Shown here piece after piece: positions 1-10,600 of a DNA stretch of 64,000 nt (within the stretch, counting starts at the first letter, position 1; every line of letters begins with the position of its first letter). The stretch comes from Candidatus Blochmannia sp. SNP. Lineage in GTDB: Bacteria; Pseudomonadota; Gammaproteobacteria; Enterobacterales; Enterobacteriaceae. The DNA lies in the NCBI RefSeq assembly GCF_036549215.1, contig NZ_CP144371.1, forward strand, positions 496,001 to 560,000, written 5' to 3'. A program made the translations under genes and the position numbers. The notes below the pieces were generated by a model, which saw only the letters and a program-made list of their open reading frames with translations, ran no database searches and was not told where the DNA came from.

Positions 1-607
1 TTTGATCATAATCTTTACGATATACTCGTCCAAAAGAAATGATCCGAATCGGAGGACTTGTGTTAGCCATAGTACGTATTTGAATACCAGAAGTATGTGT
101 GCGAAGTAATCGTTTTTCATCAAACCAAAAGGTGTCGTGTTCGTCTCGGGAAGGGTGGTATATGGGAATATTTAGCGCATCAAAATTAAAATAATCATCG
201 TCAATTTCTGGTCCGTGTGTTATAGAAAATCCTAAAGCGTTAAAAAAAAGCTTCATACGTTTTATGGTACTTGTTATTGGGTGATGTGTGCCTATATCTG
301 ATAAACGTCCTGGTAAAGTGACATCTAGCGTATCAGTAGTTAAGGTTTTTCTTATATTTTTTGATTTTAAAATATTTTGTCGTTCAATGAATAATGTATA
401 TATATCTTTTTTTGCTTGATTAATAGCTGTACCTAATTTAGGTCGTACATCTAATGAATAATTATTAAGAGTTTTAATTTGTTGATTTAAGTATCCCTTT
501 TTACCTAAAAATTTAATACGTATTAATTCTAAAGTATTTATGCTATTAGATTGTATTATGGCTGATTGTGCTTCCATAACTAGTTTATGTATAAGATCTA
601 ATGACAT
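1..607 (-). CDS. pheS: Phenylalanyl-tRNA synthetase alpha subunit, N-terminal part (cut by window edge)
   Basis: Alpha subunit of the heterotetrameric enzyme that charges tRNA-Phe. The reading frame opens with ATG at 605-607 and stays open for 202 codons to the window edge; the E. coli protein has 327 residues, so the catalytic C-terminal part lies outside. The visible part has the N-terminal coiled-coil region, then the start of the class II core with SRDEHDTFWF and RTHTSGIQIRTM, both typical of PheS. It follows rplT in the same direction, as in E. coli. No pheM-like phenylalanine-rich leader peptide is visible in the 263-bp gap upstream, so attenuation control seems lost (inference). Confidence 0.95.
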   Translation of the reverse strand, partial: MSLDLIHKLVMEAQSAIIQSNSINTLELIRIKFLGKKGYLNQQIKTLNNYSLDVRPKLGTAINQAKKDIYTLFIERQNILKSKNIRKTLTTDTLDVTLPGRLSDIGTHHPITSTIKRMKLFFNALGFSITHGPEIDDDYFNFDALNIPIYHPSRDEHDTFWFDEKRLLRTHTSGIQIRTMANTSPPIRIISFGRVYRKDYDQ

Positions 608-772
608 ATATAAATCCTTGTGCTATAATTAGCTGTGTATATGCGTTATTTATAATTAAATTTAATTAACATTATGTAACACATGATTGTGTATAAATAG
701 GAATTTGAAGAAATTATATATATATATATAATTATTTATTCATGCTAGTTTTATTTGGATTATTCAAAAAAA

Positions 773-790
773 ACTACTACTACTACTACT
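773..790. repeat. ACT trinucleotide microsatellite (6 units)
   Basis: Six exact ACT units in the rplT-pheS spacer, next to a run of alternating AT at about 715-732. It sits where the pheM leader and attenuator would be in E. coli. No coding or regulatory role can be read from it. Confidence 0.85.
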
Positions 791-870
791 ATTACTGAAT
801 GGAATAGTAAAAATTTATAATGTTTAGTTAAATTGCATTTATACTGTAATAAAATACAGATGATTATAAA

Positions 871-1218
871 TCAATTTTTTGCCTTGTCGACTAAAACAGA
901 AAATGTTTCTTTATCGTAAATAGCTATATCAGCAAGCATTTTTCTGTTAATATAAACATTAGATTTGTGCAATCCATTTATTAAATAATTATAAGAAATA
1001 CCACATGCTCGCGATGCAGCATTGATGCGATTAATCCATAATCTACGAAACAAACGTTTCTTCTGGCGACGATCCCGATAAGAATATTGTCCAGATTTTA
1101 TTACTGATTGATAGGCAACACGATAAGTACGAGATCTAGCGCCATAGTAACCTGATGCTTGTTTTAATATTTTTTTATGGCGAGCACGTGCCACTACACT
1201 ATTTTTGACTCGTGTCAT
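871..1218 (-). CDS. rplT: 50S ribosomal protein L20
   Basis: Binds 23S rRNA early in large-subunit assembly; in E. coli it also represses its own operon. The protein has 115 residues (E. coli 118) and is highly conserved throughout, with [12 protein letters not shown] near the N-terminus and the basic stretch [20 protein letters not shown]. An AGGAGA ribosome binding site lies a few bases before the ATG. It follows rpmI after 80 bp, in the usual thrS-infC-rpmI-rplT-pheS order. The C-terminal tail is a few residues shorter than in E. coli. Confidence 0.98.
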   Translation of the reverse strand: MTRVKNSVVARARHKKILKQASGYYGARSRTYRVAYQSVIKSGQYSYRDRRQKKRLFRRLWINRINAASRACGISYNYLINGLHKSNVYINRKMLADIAIYDKETFSVLVDKAKN

Positions 1219-1298
1219 ATGTATTATTCTCCTAATAATGCAAACGGATGTGGCATGATATTTAAAATAATTTTAATAATAAGTCAAATTAGATTATT

Positions 1299-1496
1299 CT
1301 ATATATATGGTAAGCATCTCATAATCGTAGTTAGATAAATTTTAGGGAGTATAGATTTTTGACGTAAATGGCGTTTATGTTTGGTAGATTTTTTAGTTAA
1401 AATATGTCGCATATGAGCGTGTTTATATTTATATTTTCCCAAAGCTGTTATTTTAAATCGTTTACTAGCTGCTTGAAGTGTTTTAATTTTAGGCAT
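1299..1496 (-). CDS. rpmI: 50S ribosomal protein L35
   Basis: Small basic protein of the large ribosomal subunit, 65 residues, the same length as in E. coli. The start [15 protein letters not shown] and the basic centre [15 protein letters not shown] are family hallmarks. It lies between infC and rplT in the conserved operon, 100 bp after the infC stop. In E. coli L20 represses translation through the leader of this gene; I could not recognise the pseudoknot here. Confidence 0.98.
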   Translation of the reverse strand: MPKIKTLQAASKRFKITALGKYKYKHAHMRHILTKKSTKHKRHLRQKSILPKIYLTTIMRCLPYI

Positions 1497-1596
1497 AAAT
1501 CAGTCTCGATAGTTCTTTTTTAAACTGTATGTTTTTAAAACGCTATAATATGTAAATAATATAATTATTATTCAGTTTTTTGATTTTAGTGGCCTA

Positions 1597-2136
1597 TTAT
1601 TTTTTTTTTGGATTTAAAATCATGGTCATTTGACGTCCTTCAATTTTATTGGATAAAAATTCTACTGTTGTTAATTCATTTAATTCATTGCGTATACGGT
1701 GTAACATTTTTGTACCGAGTTGATGGTGAATTAATTCACCTCCTCTAAAGCGCAAAGTTATCTTTACTTTGTCTCCTTCGTTAATAAATTTAATTAAATT
1801 ACGTAATTTAATTTGATAATCTCCTTCATCGGTAGCTGGTCTGAATTTTATTTCTTTAACATGAATCACCTTTTGCTTTTTCTTTTGTTCTTTTGTAGAT
1901 TTATTTTTTTCATACAGAAACTTACCATAGTTCATAATTCTACATACAGGTGGATCAGAATTAGGACTGACTTCAACTAAATCAAGACCAATATCTTCAG
2001 ATTGCTTAAGTGCTTCATGTAAACTAACTACGCCAATTTGTTTTCCGTCTACTCCAGTTAGACGGACCTTGTGAGCATTAATTTCTCTATTGATACGATT
2101 CAATCGTATTGATTGTATTTTTTTTCCTGATTTAAT
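1597..2136 (-). CDS. infC: Translation initiation factor IF-3, with an ATT start codon
   Basis: IF-3 checks start-codon pairing on the 30S subunit and prevents early 50S joining. A conventional start search would begin at a TTG at 2101-2103, but the frame continues upstream and matches the E. coli N-terminus if ATT at 2134-2136 is used ([16 protein letters not shown] against IKGGKRVQTARPNRIN). The product is then 179 residues (E. coli 180). E. coli infC also starts with the rare AUU, through which IF-3 controls its own synthesis. A GGAGG site lies at the very end of thrS, whose TAA ends 6 bp upstream in the same frame; an adjacent ATT at 2137-2139 is an alternative. The 3' end carries an A10 run (1600-1609). 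Confidence 0.95.
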   Translation of the reverse strand: MKSGKKIQSIRLNRINREINAHKVRLTGVDGKQIGVVSLHEALKQSEDIGLDLVEVSPNSDPPVCRIMNYGKFLYEKNKSTKEQKKKQKVIHVKEIKFRPATDEGDYQIKLRNLIKFINEGDKVKITLRFRGGELIHHQLGTKMLHRIRNELNELTTVEFLSNKIEGRQMTMILNPKKK

Positions 2137-2142
2137 AATATG

Positions 2143-4074
2143 TTATTCCTCCATTTGATGAAAACTATAATTGTTAATTTCATATAGTAATTTTTTTATA
2201 AATACATCAATATTATAGTTATTTAACTTTTTACCACGATAAGTACGTATGGCTACTGTATTTTGATTTATTTCTTTATTACCACAAATCAGCATATAAG
2301 GTACACGTTGTAAAGTATAATAGCGAATTTTAAATCCTATTTTTTCATTTCTCAAGTCTACTTTTGTTCTTATTTTTTTATTTATTAGTTTTTTTTCTAT
2401 AATAGAAACATATTCAGATTGTTGATTAGTGACATTAATCAGGACAACTTGTATTGGGGCTAACCATGTCGGAAAAAATCCTGCATATTCTTCTGTAATT
2501 AAACCAATAAATCGTTCCATGGAACCAAGGATCGCTCTGTGAATTATTACGGGAGCTACGCGATTATTCTTATGGTCTATATAGCGTGCATTTAGTAAAT
2601 TTGGTAAAGAAAAATCTAGCTGTATTGTACCACATTGCCAAGTTCTATCAAAAGAATCGAGTAAAATAAATTCTATTTTAGGACCATAAAATGCACCATC
2701 ATTAGGTTGATATTGAAATGAGATATTATTATTCTGAAGTGCAGTAGATAAATATTGTTCTGCTGTATCCCATATTGAATCTGTTCCAATCCGTTTTTTT
2801 GGACGAGTGGATAGTTTTACTAAAATTGTTTTAAATCCGAATATATTATATACATCATACATCATTTTAATACAGTGGTTTAATTCATCGAATATTTGTG
2901 TTTTTGCGCAGAAAATGTGGCCGTCATCTTGGGTGAATTCTCGTGTTCTTAATAATCCATGTAAAGATCCAGATGGTTCATTTCTGTGGCAATTTCCAAA
3001 TTCAGCAATACGATAAGGCAAATCTTTATAAGATCTAATGTCTTGATTAAAAATTTGAATATGTCCTGGACAATTCATTGGTTTAACGCAATACTCATGA
3101 TTTTCTGAAGAAGTAGTAAATATGTGTTCATGATAATTATCCCAATGGCCAGTTTTTTTCCATAACGCTTGATCAATCATAATAGGACTTTTAACTTCTT
3201 GGTATTTATATATTTTAAGTTGTGTTCGTATAATTTTTTTTAATTCTTGTAATAAAATCCATCCATTTTCATGCCAAAATATCATGCCGGAAGCTTCTTT
3301 TTGTATGTGATATAAGTGTAATTGTTTAGCAAGGTTACGGTGATCATGTTTTTTAGGATTTTGTAATGTATTATATTTTGACATTTCAAATTGCTGTTTG
3401 TTAGCCCAAGTAAAACCATAAATACGTTGTAGTTTTTTATTTTTACTATTTCCACGCCAATAAGATGTAGAAATCTTATATAATTTAAAATTTCTACAAA
3501 AACTAATATTAGGTACATGTGGTCCGCGACACATATCTATATATTTTTTATGATAATATAATTTAATATGTTCAGTTGGATTAATATGCTCATTGAGCAA
3601 AGAGACTTTGTATGTTTCTCCAAGGGATAAGAAAATTTTTTTGGCTTGCATCCAAGTAACGCTTTTTTTTATGATATTGTAATTCTTATTAGCAAGAAGA
3701 ATCATGTGTTTTTCTAGAGTTATTAAGTCGTTATTAGTAAGACGATAATCAAGATCTATATCATAATAAAATTCTGTGTTTATTACTGAACCAAGCGCCA
3801 TTTTGGTTACGGGCCATAACTGTTTTATAGCATACCCTAATAAATGTGCGCAAGAATGGCGAATTATATTTAATCCTATATTGTCTTCTGCATTGATAAA
3901 TTCTAATGTTGAATCGTGATATATTAAATCTGTAATATCAATAATTTTTCCATTTACTCGTGCAGCTATACAATTTTTAGATAATGTCGAATCCGTATCT
4001 TTAGCAATTTGTAAAGGAGATACTGGATGATTATATTGATATTTATTTCCGTTATTTGAAATGATTACAAGCAT
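2143..4074 (-). CDS. thrS: Threonyl-tRNA synthetase
   Basis: Charges tRNA-Thr and edits mischarged serine. At 643 residues it matches E. coli (642). Domains in order: TGS (about 1-61); editing domain with HSCAH and the CRGPH motif, which keep the editing histidines and cysteine; class II catalytic core with motif 2 [12 protein letters not shown], zinc ligands in NCPGH, DDGHIF and IHRAILGS, and motif 3 GSMERF; anticodon-binding domain (about 535-643). It is the first gene of the translation operon. A 14-bp perfect hairpin lies 20 bases before the ATG and may be a translational operator (see separate entry). A glutamate replaces the glycine of the E. coli sequence RGFTQDD (RTREFTQDD). Confidence 0.98.
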   Translation of the reverse strand: MLVIISNNGNKYQYNHPVSPLQIAKDTDSTLSKNCIAARVNGKIIDITDLIYHDSTLEFINAEDNIGLNIIRHSCAHLLGYAIKQLWPVTKMALGSVINTEFYYDIDLDYRLTNNDLITLEKHMILLANKNYNIIKKSVTWMQAKKIFLSLGETYKVSLLNEHINPTEHIKLYYHKKYIDMCRGPHVPNISFCRNFKLYKISTSYWRGNSKNKKLQRIYGFTWANKQQFEMSKYNTLQNPKKHDHRNLAKQLHLYHIQKEASGMIFWHENGWILLQELKKIIRTQLKIYKYQEVKSPIMIDQALWKKTGHWDNYHEHIFTTSSENHEYCVKPMNCPGHIQIFNQDIRSYKDLPYRIAEFGNCHRNEPSGSLHGLLRTREFTQDDGHIFCAKTQIFDELNHCIKMMYDVYNIFGFKTILVKLSTRPKKRIGTDSIWDTAEQYLSTALQNNNISFQYQPNDGAFYGPKIEFILLDSFDRTWQCGTIQLDFSLPNLLNARYIDHKNNRVAPVIIHRAILGSMERFIGLITEEYAGFFPTWLAPIQVVLINVTNQQSEYVSIIEKKLINKKIRTKVDLRNEKIGFKIRYYTLQRVPYMLICGNKEINQNTVAIRTYRGKKLNNYNIDVFIKKLLYEINNYSFHQMEE

Positions 4075-4094
4075 TGATGATTCCCGTATATTGT

Positions 4095-4130
4095 TAATAT
4101 CTTATACGTGTTTTATCGTATAAGATATTA
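4095..4130 (-). promoter_or_regulatory. Perfect hairpin in the thrS leader, possible operator
   Basis: A 14-bp perfect stem (4095-4108 with 4117-4130) and an 8-base loop lies 20 bases before the thrS start. Downstream of the stem on the thrS strand there is no T run, so it is not a good terminator in that direction. E. coli thrS is repressed by its own product through leader hairpins that mimic tRNA-Thr; a similar role is an inference here. On the plus strand it is followed by a T-rich stretch, so an antisense terminator is the alternative. Confidence 0.45.
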
Positions 4131-5379
4131 AATTTTTAAGTTTATTTTTTAATTTTTTCATCGTATATCATTTTATAATGTAGAATCATCAAGTATCACG
4201 CACCTTATCATATTTTTATTTTATTTTATATATAAGCGATATCTATTATGAGTTAAATAATTGAAAATCTTACATAAGATTGTAATTATCGTTGATAATT
4301 GTAATAAGTTTATTATTTATTTTGATATAAAACTAAACAATTCTAGCATATTATTATATTGTGTAAGAAGTATAAATGTGAAAATTATATTCAATTTAAT
4401 TAATATGGTTTTTATTTTATAATATCCGATATTCGGATAAATATTCGGTTAAATTATTTTTATGTTATATTAAGTAGTTATTATTAAGTGGCATTGTAAT
4501 TATTTGTGCAATAAATTTATTTAAAATAATTTTTATGATTTTTATTATTTTGAGGGTGTAGGGATTGTTTTTTTATCTAAATCAGTTTCAATTTTAATAA
4601 TTGATTATTAATTAAATTTAATTTTTAAAGTTTGTAATTCTTGATTGAAATTTGTATTAGATATAAAAATATTTAAATCTTGAATCATTTGACAATAGAA
4701 CGCTATAGAATTTATAGACAAAATAATATTTATAGTAATTGGTGTTGTTATATTTGAGCTGTAATTTATTTTTTTTTATGTAAGAGATAAAATATGAGTG
4801 CGTGTTTGTTCTTTATTTGAAAGTATTAATATATAAATACAACTTTGATTATATTTTTATATTTTTTATTTTAATTTTTATTTCAAATTATATTATGTAA
4901 TTTTAATGTCTATATTGACGTAGTACTATTGTTTAGTGTTATAAACATTTTTATTATATAAAATATATCTCTTGTAATGTTTGTTAAAATTAACAGACAT
5001 TTCAAAATATGTATGTATGGTAATGTAAATTTGTTTTATAATGTTAGAAAACGTGATCTTGATATCCATCAATATTAATTGTGATAGATTTTTTGTAGCA
5101 ATTTAAGTAACTTAAATTAATGACTGTTGTATAATTATGTTTTTGTATTCGTTATTGATCTCGATGTAGGATTAAAATTTATTTTTTAAGATGTTATGAA
5201 TGTTTGTTTTTAATCATATTGAACTTATGATACTGTGCATTTTTCATAAGTATTATCGTGGTGTTGTTTTTTGACTTGCAATAATTTTTAATTAGATTAA
5301 AATTGGGTTAATTTACAATTAATTTTTTAGTTTAAATAATGTTATCTGGTTATTATTATTTAATATAGGGATGTAATTC
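4131..5379. other. Long AT-rich spacer between kdsA and thrS
   Basis: About 1.25 kb without a convincing gene on either strand. I see no tRNA, no recognisable gene remnant and no long open frame. There are only small inverted repeats, for instance a 7-bp stem around 4423-4439 followed by a repeat of ATATTCGG. It is best read as decayed sequence left by gene loss, plus the promoter region of thrS. Confidence 0.7.
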
Positions 5380-6213
5380 TTAAAATGATTTTATTAGTTC
5401 ATCGATAGCTTTCATTTGTTTTAAAAAATGTTCTAGTTTATTTAAGGGTAATGCAGAAGGCCCATCGCATTTAGCATAATTTGGATTTGGGTGCGCTTCA
5501 AGAAATAATCCAGCTATACCTACTGCTGTACTGGCTCTAGCTATATCATAAATCTGTGGATTTCTTCCTCCGGAAGAAGAACTTAAAGGATCACGTTTTT
5601 GTAAAGAATGTGAAACATCTACTATTATTGGACAACCTTGAGAAATGTGATTCATTATGTTAAATCCTAACATATCTACTATTAAGTTATCATATCCAAA
5701 TAAAGTACCTCGTTCGCATAAAATTATCTTGTTATTTTTAAATGAACGACATTTATTAACAATATGTACTATTTGTGTTGGACTCATATATTGTGGTTTT
5801 TTTATGTTCATTGCCATTCCAGTTTTTGCTACAGATTCAATTAAATCTGTTTGACGCGCTAAAAATGCTGGAATTTGTAATACATCTACTACTTCTGATG
5901 CAATATGTGCTTGATTAATTTCATGTACGTCAGTCATAATCTTAACTCCGAACATTTTTTTTAATTCCTGAAATAAGCGTAAACCCTTTTCTAATCCTGG
6001 CCCACGATATGAGTCAATTGATGAACGGTTTGCTTTGTCGAAAGATGCTTTAAATATGTAAGGTATATTTAATTTTTGAGTTATGTGAGCATAATGTTCA
6101 CAAACTTTCATAACTACGTCTCGTGACTCTAAAACGTTCATTCCTCCAAATAGTACTAACGGTAAATTATTTGATACTTTTATATCGATAATATCAACTG
6201 TTAATTGTCGCAT
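5380..6213 (-). CDS. kdsA: 3-deoxy-8-phosphooctulonate synthase (KDO-8-P synthase)
   Basis: Condenses phosphoenolpyruvate with arabinose 5-phosphate to give KDO-8-phosphate, precursor of the KDO of LPS. The start chosen is the ATG at 6211-6213, which gives [18 protein letters not shown] and aligns with E. coli MKQKVVSIGDINVANDLP; an in-frame TTG at 6243 and an ATG three codons upstream are less likely. The product has 277 residues (E. coli 284, with a short C-terminal tail missing). Conserved stretches include [42 protein letters not shown] and [18 protein letters not shown]. It heads the kdsA-prmC-prfA side of an E. coli-like cluster, 196 bp downstream of prmC. Confidence 0.97.
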   Translation of the reverse strand: MRQLTVDIIDIKVSNNLPLVLFGGMNVLESRDVVMKVCEHYAHITQKLNIPYIFKASFDKANRSSIDSYRGPGLEKGLRLFQELKKMFGVKIMTDVHEINQAHIASEVVDVLQIPAFLARQTDLIESVAKTGMAMNIKKPQYMSPTQIVHIVNKCRSFKNNKIILCERGTLFGYDNLIVDMLGFNIMNHISQGCPIIVDVSHSLQKRDPLSSSSGGRNPQIYDIARASTAVGIAGLFLEAHPNPNYAKCDGPSALPLNKLEHFLKQMKAIDELIKSF

Positions 6214-6409
6214 GTATTGCATTTCCAAATGTTTTAATTTCAAATGTACAGTATTAATTTAGATTTAAATTAAATACGTTCTATTATATATTTATACACT
6301 TCATTTTTTAAATTTAAATTTAATAATTTATTTTTAGTTTTTTATAAATTTAGTTGCTCAAAATCGTATTTTTGTAGTAAATAAGATATATGTGTTATAT
6401 ATATAATAT

Positions 6410-7252
6410 TTAGTGGGATATCCATTGCCCATATGTTACACGTTCGTAATGATGATAATCACGTATTGTATGGATATGAGTAAATCCAAATTTATAAAAT
6501 AATGTTCGTATATATTTTCCTTGATTCCAGCCATGCTCTAGAAACAGCCATCCATTTTGATGTAAATGTTGAGTAGAAAGCTTACAAATTATTGTTAAAT
6601 CTGCTAAACCTGATTGTTCTGATATTAATGCATTTTTAGGTTCAAAATTCATGTCTCTAATTCTTAGACATGAATCATGTTTAGCGATATATGGCGGATT
6701 ACTGACAATAAGATTAAATTTTTTCCTTACTAAATATTTAAACCAGTTTCCATATATAAATTTTACGTTTTTTAAATTGAGAAAAATTTTATTTTGGCAA
6801 GCAATAAATAATGCTTGCTTCTGGAAGTCTACTCCTGTAATATTCCAATTTGGTCTTTCTGATGAAAGAGCTAAAGCTATTGTTCCTACTCCAGTTCCAA
6901 GATCTAAAACATTTAATTTATTGGTAGGCGTATGTAGTAGGTCAAGAACCTGTTTTACTAAGCATTCAGTGTCTGATCTAGGAATAAATACACCTGGAGC
7001 TACTTTAAAATTTAAGGACCAGAATTCCTTTGAACCAATTATATAGGCTATAGGTTCTCCTTTTTTTCTACGATAAATTAAAGATTTTAGTTTAATGATA
7101 GTATCATACTTTAATACAGTTTCTCCAAATCCTAACAGTTGGGCACGAGGTTTATTTATAACTTTTTCTAAAATAATTTCAGCGTCTCTTTTTGGACTTA
7201 TAGATTTTTTTAGATTTAAAGTAGCCCAATATAACCACTGATCCCATGTCAT
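6410..7252 (-). CDS. prmC: Release factor glutamine methyltransferase
   Basis: Methylates the glutamine of the GGQ motif in peptide release factors, using S-adenosylmethionine. It has 280 residues (E. coli 277): N-terminal helical domain, then a Rossmann methyltransferase domain with the SAM loop [13 protein letters not shown] and the catalytic NPPY in [11 protein letters not shown]. Its ATG overlaps the TGA of prfA (ATGA), so the methylase is translationally coupled to its substrate RF1, as in E. coli. Confidence 0.97.
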   Translation of the reverse strand: MTWDQWLYWATLNLKKSISPKRDAEIILEKVINKPRAQLLGFGETVLKYDTIIKLKSLIYRRKKGEPIAYIIGSKEFWSLNFKVAPGVFIPRSDTECLVKQVLDLLHTPTNKLNVLDLGTGVGTIALALSSERPNWNITGVDFQKQALFIACQNKIFLNLKNVKFIYGNWFKYLVRKKFNLIVSNPPYIAKHDSCLRIRDMNFEPKNALISEQSGLADLTIICKLSTQHLHQNGWLFLEHGWNQGKYIRTLFYKFGFTHIHTIRDYHHYERVTYGQWISH

Positions 7253-8334
7253 TGTTCTGACTCTAATAGTTTATCAAGTTGATTAGCTTGATGCTTATCG
7301 ACTATTGATTGCATCAAAATATCTAAATTTCCATTCATTATATCATTTAGTTTGTATGATGTAAAAGAAATACGATGGTCAGTAATACGACCTTGTTGGA
7401 AATTATATGTACGGATGCGATCAGATCGATCTCCAGTACCTAGTAAGTTACGTCGAGTGCATGACACTTCTTTTTGTCGCCGTTTCATTTCAATAGCATG
7501 TAATCTAGAGCCCAGTACTGATAATGCTTTAGCTTTATTTTTATGCTGTGATCGTTCGTCCTGGCATTCTACAACTAACCCGCTTGGTATATGGGTAATA
7601 CGAATTGCTGAATCAGTGGTGTTTACATGTTGTCCTCCTGCCCCTGACGATCTAAAAGTATCGATTCTTAAGTCATTCGGATTAATACTAGGAAGTTTAA
7701 TATTTGGTATTACTGGAATTACAGCGATTGTGCAAGTTGAAGTATGAATTCGACCTTGAGATTCAGTGTGAGGTACTCTTTGTACACGATGTCCTCCAGA
7801 TTCGAACTTTAACTGCCCATATGTTCCTTTGTCAGGAATTTTTGCAATTATTTCTTTATAACCACCGTATTCGCCATAAGTAGCATTGATAATTTCTATT
7901 TTCCATCGACGCACCTCTGAATAACGAGCATACATTCGGAATAATTCTCCTGCGAAAATTGCTGCTTCTTTTCCACCAGTGCCAGCGCGCAATTCTATAA
8001 AACAACCTAATTTATCATTAGGGTCTGTAGGTAACAATAGTATTTTTAAATTTTGCTCAAGATTATTCTGATTTAAATAAAATTCTTTTAATTCATCTTG
8101 CGCAATATCATGCATATCTGTATCTGAAAGCATTTCTTTGATGTTAGTTATTTCTCGTTGCATATTTAACCAACGTTTAAAACAAATAACTATTTCAGAT
8201 AAGCGTGCATGTTCCTTAGATAAAACACAAAAACGTTCTTTATCACAAATAATATCAGGTTCATTGAGTAATTTTTCTAATATATTGAAACGTTCTTGTA
8301 ATACTATTAGTTTTTTAGTGATAGCAGGGTTCAT
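7249..8334 (-). CDS. prfA: Peptide chain release factor 1
   Basis: Recognises UAA and UAG stop codons and releases the peptide. It has 361 residues (E. coli 360). The GGQ motif is in [17 protein letters not shown], and [13 protein letters not shown] follows as in the family. The stop-codon tripeptide, PAT in E. coli, reads PHT here ([10 protein letters not shown]); it still fits the PxT pattern of RF1. The gene is followed by overlapping prmC. hemA, which precedes prfA in E. coli, is missing. Confidence 0.98.
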   Translation of the reverse strand: MNPAITKKLIVLQERFNILEKLLNEPDIICDKERFCVLSKEHARLSEIVICFKRWLNMQREITNIKEMLSDTDMHDIAQDELKEFYLNQNNLEQNLKILLLPTDPNDKLGCFIELRAGTGGKEAAIFAGELFRMYARYSEVRRWKIEIINATYGEYGGYKEIIAKIPDKGTYGQLKFESGGHRVQRVPHTESQGRIHTSTCTIAVIPVIPNIKLPSINPNDLRIDTFRSSGAGGQHVNTTDSAIRITHIPSGLVVECQDERSQHKNKAKALSVLGSRLHAIEMKRRQKEVSCTRRNLLGTGDRSDRIRTYNFQQGRITDHRISFTSYKLNDIMNGNLDILMQSIVDKHQANQLDKLLESEQ

Positions 8335-9018
8335 ATATGTTTATGTTAGAGTGATACACATTTTTTATTTATATGAAAATTATTGATATTGATAATTATC
8401 AGTATAATTGAAATTTGCATTGTTTTGTTTAAATAATATTTTGTGGCCATATTTTTATGAAATAAATTTCATTTTAATTATATTCAGATATAAACCTGAA
8501 TAAGTATCGTATATTTATTATAAGTAATATTAAAATAATTAATACCAATGAATGATATCATATATGTATATGTTTATGAAAAAAATTTAAAGAGTTTTAT
8601 TTTTTAGATATATAGTAATCAAATCTCTATTTATTTAGATAGCCTACAAATATTTTTATTAAGGACTACACTTGTATATGTATACATATTAAAGTTATTA
8701 AAGTAGTATAAATTTTATTATTTAATTTAACATTTTATTATTATGGTTTTTTATAATAAAAATTGATGTTATATAGTATGTTTCAATAAATGTTTAAGAA
8801 AGAAAATATTGAAGTATAAAAGTTTAATAAATTAATTATATATCGTGTGCTATTATTAAGCATCTGTTTAAATATTAGATTGAATTAATATTTAATATAA
8901 TTAAAAGTTTTATTTATGATTAATAGGTAAATGATTATATGAAAAATACAGTATTAATATACATGTAATAAATTAAATCTGCATTTTACATAAAGACTTT
9001 TTAAAATTTAATATTTAG
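8335..9018. other. Spacer at the former hemA position
   Basis: The 684-bp region between divergent prfA and lolB lies where E. coli has hemA (glutamyl-tRNA reductase), but I find no open frame or recognisable remnant of it. The sequence is AT-rich and holds the promoters for both directions; no single site can be chosen with confidence. Confidence 0.65.
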
Positions 9019-9636
9019 ATGTATCGACATATATGTTTTCGATTGTTTGGAATAGCTGTTTTTATTTGTGTTTCTTGCGTTCATTATCATAATTTTAGTT
9101 TGCATGAAAACAAATTAGTAGCGTATATGTGGAATAATCATAAGAAATTAATATCCCACATGCTTAATTATCAAGCGCAAGGAGCTGTTATTTATACGAT
9201 TAACAATCAAAGAAAGGGGTATGTTCCATTTATTTGGACTAAAGATAATAACCATTGCTATATAAAGTTATTTAATGTTTTTGGATTAACTATAATTTCT
9301 ATATCTGTGGAAAACGGAGTTGTTTCTATCTTAAGTAATATATTCCATCAAAATAATGATTTAAAAAATGAAATTCAAAAATGGTTTGTAGATATTAGTT
9401 ATTTTATAGAACAGTTACAACAATGGCTTCTCGGATTACCTAATAGCAACGCAGAATATAATTTAAATTCTATCGGTTGTTTATCTCATATAAATTATCG
9501 TTATAAGAATAAAAACATATCTATATATTATCGCCATTACTATGCTAATAGCATACCAATTTTACCTAAAGTTTTAGATGTATATTATGACCAATATTAT
9601 ATTAGGTTGATAATAAATAACTGGAATATACGATGA
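9019..9636 (+). CDS. lolB: Outer-membrane lipoprotein LolB
   Basis: Receives lipoproteins from the periplasmic carrier LolA and inserts them in the outer membrane. It has 205 residues (E. coli 207). A short hydrophobic signal ends in a lipobox with Cys20 as the lipidated residue (CVSC), where the usual leucine at -3 is a cysteine. The body is strongly diverged; identity rests on the length, the signal, the YQAQGAV and GLPNSN segments, and position before ispE. The TGA overlaps the ispE ATG by four bases, as expected for a coupled operon. Confidence 0.88.
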   Translation: MYRHICFRLFGIAVFICVSCVHYHNFSLHENKLVAYMWNNHKKLISHMLNYQAQGAVIYTINNQRKGYVPFIWTKDNNHCYIKLFNVFGLTIISISVENGVVSILSNIFHQNNDLKNEIQKWFVDISYFIEQLQQWLLGLPNSNAEYNLNSIGCLSHINYRYKNKNISIYYRHYYANSIPILPKVLDVYYDQYYIRLIINNWNIR

Positions 9637-10508
9637 ATTATCAATGGCCATCTCCAGGAAAACTTAATTTGTTTCTGTATATTACTGGGTATTGTGCAAG
9701 TGATTACCATTGCTTACAGACTTTGTTTCAATTTATTGATTATGGTGATAGTATCGAAGTATTAGTAACAGACAGTGGAAGAATTAGATTGTTTACTGAG
9801 ATGAATGGTTTAATAATGCATCGCGATAATTTGATTGTGCGCGCGGCAAAGTTGTTACAACATTATTGTTGGCCTGATAAAAAATCTTCTCTTGGTGCAG
9901 ATATTTTTCTTAATAAAGTGTTACCTATCGGATCTGGTTTAGGTGGTGCTTCTTCTAATGCTGCAACTGTTTTAATGATACTTAATCAGAAATGGCGTTG
10001 TTACTTGAATAAAAATATTTTAATGCGTTTAGGTTTGATGTTAGGATCTGATGTACCAGTGTTTATATATGGGTATTCATCATTTGCTGAAGGAATTGGC
10101 GATGTGCTTACACCAGTTTTTATACCTGAAAAGTGGTATCTTCTTGTTATCCCACCGATTAGTATCAGCACTGCGGCGATTTTTCAAATGTATAAATTAA
10201 AAAGTCGTTTTTATTCTCCATATCGTTCAATGCGAGAGTTATTATCTTTGTCTTTTAGTAATGATTTCGAAGAAATTGTAAAAGAAATATTTCCTGAAAT
10301 AAAAATATATTTTAAGCATTTATCACAATACGCATTTACACGAATTACAGGGACAGGTTCGTGTATTTTTTCTGAATTTAATACCGAAAATCTTGCTTAT
10401 CAAGTTCAAAGTTACTTGCCATCATGGATGAAAAGTATTGTAACACGAGGAATAAATTTGTCTCCGTTACATCAAAAATTATTAAAATATAATACATTAG
10501 TATTATAA
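9633..10508 (+). CDS. ispE: 4-diphosphocytidyl-2-C-methyl-D-erythritol kinase
   Basis: ATP-dependent kinase of the MEP pathway to isoprenoids. It has 291 residues (E. coli 283). It begins WPSPGKLNLFLYITG, the substrate-binding start of the family, and has the GHMP-kinase ATP loop LPIGSGLGGASSNAA. The C-terminal glycine motif appears as RITGTGSCIFSEF. It overlaps lolB and lies 92 bp before prs, the E. coli order. Confidence 0.97.
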   Translation: MNYQWPSPGKLNLFLYITGYCASDYHCLQTLFQFIDYGDSIEVLVTDSGRIRLFTEMNGLIMHRDNLIVRAAKLLQHYCWPDKKSSLGADIFLNKVLPIGSGLGGASSNAATVLMILNQKWRCYLNKNILMRLGLMLGSDVPVFIYGYSSFAEGIGDVLTPVFIPEKWYLLVIPPISISTAAIFQMYKLKSRFYSPYRSMRELLSLSFSNDFEEIVKEIFPEIKIYFKHLSQYAFTRITGTGSCIFSEFNTENLAYQVQSYLPSWMKSIVTRGINLSPLHQKLLKYNTLVL

Positions 10509-10600
10509 ATTTTTATTTCGTTAATAAATGTTGTTATATTATTATATAACTCGGGGCGTTAATAATATTATTGAATATAAAACTATGAGATATTTCTAAT

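Noticed and set aside
720-800. pheM-like leader peptide upstream of pheS
   Set aside because: Only ATG AAT AAA TAA is found; no phenylalanine codons and no attenuator hairpin.
4131-5379. Small RNA or tRNA gene in the thrS-kdsA spacer
   Set aside because: No cloverleaf, no GC-richer island and no recognisable conserved RNA motif by eye.
6651-7046. 131-codon plus-strand frame over prmC
   Set aside because: Antisense shadow of a well-conserved gene, with no homology or ribosome binding site.
7352-7747. 131-codon plus-strand frame over prfA
   Set aside because: Antisense shadow; prfA is complete and conserved there.
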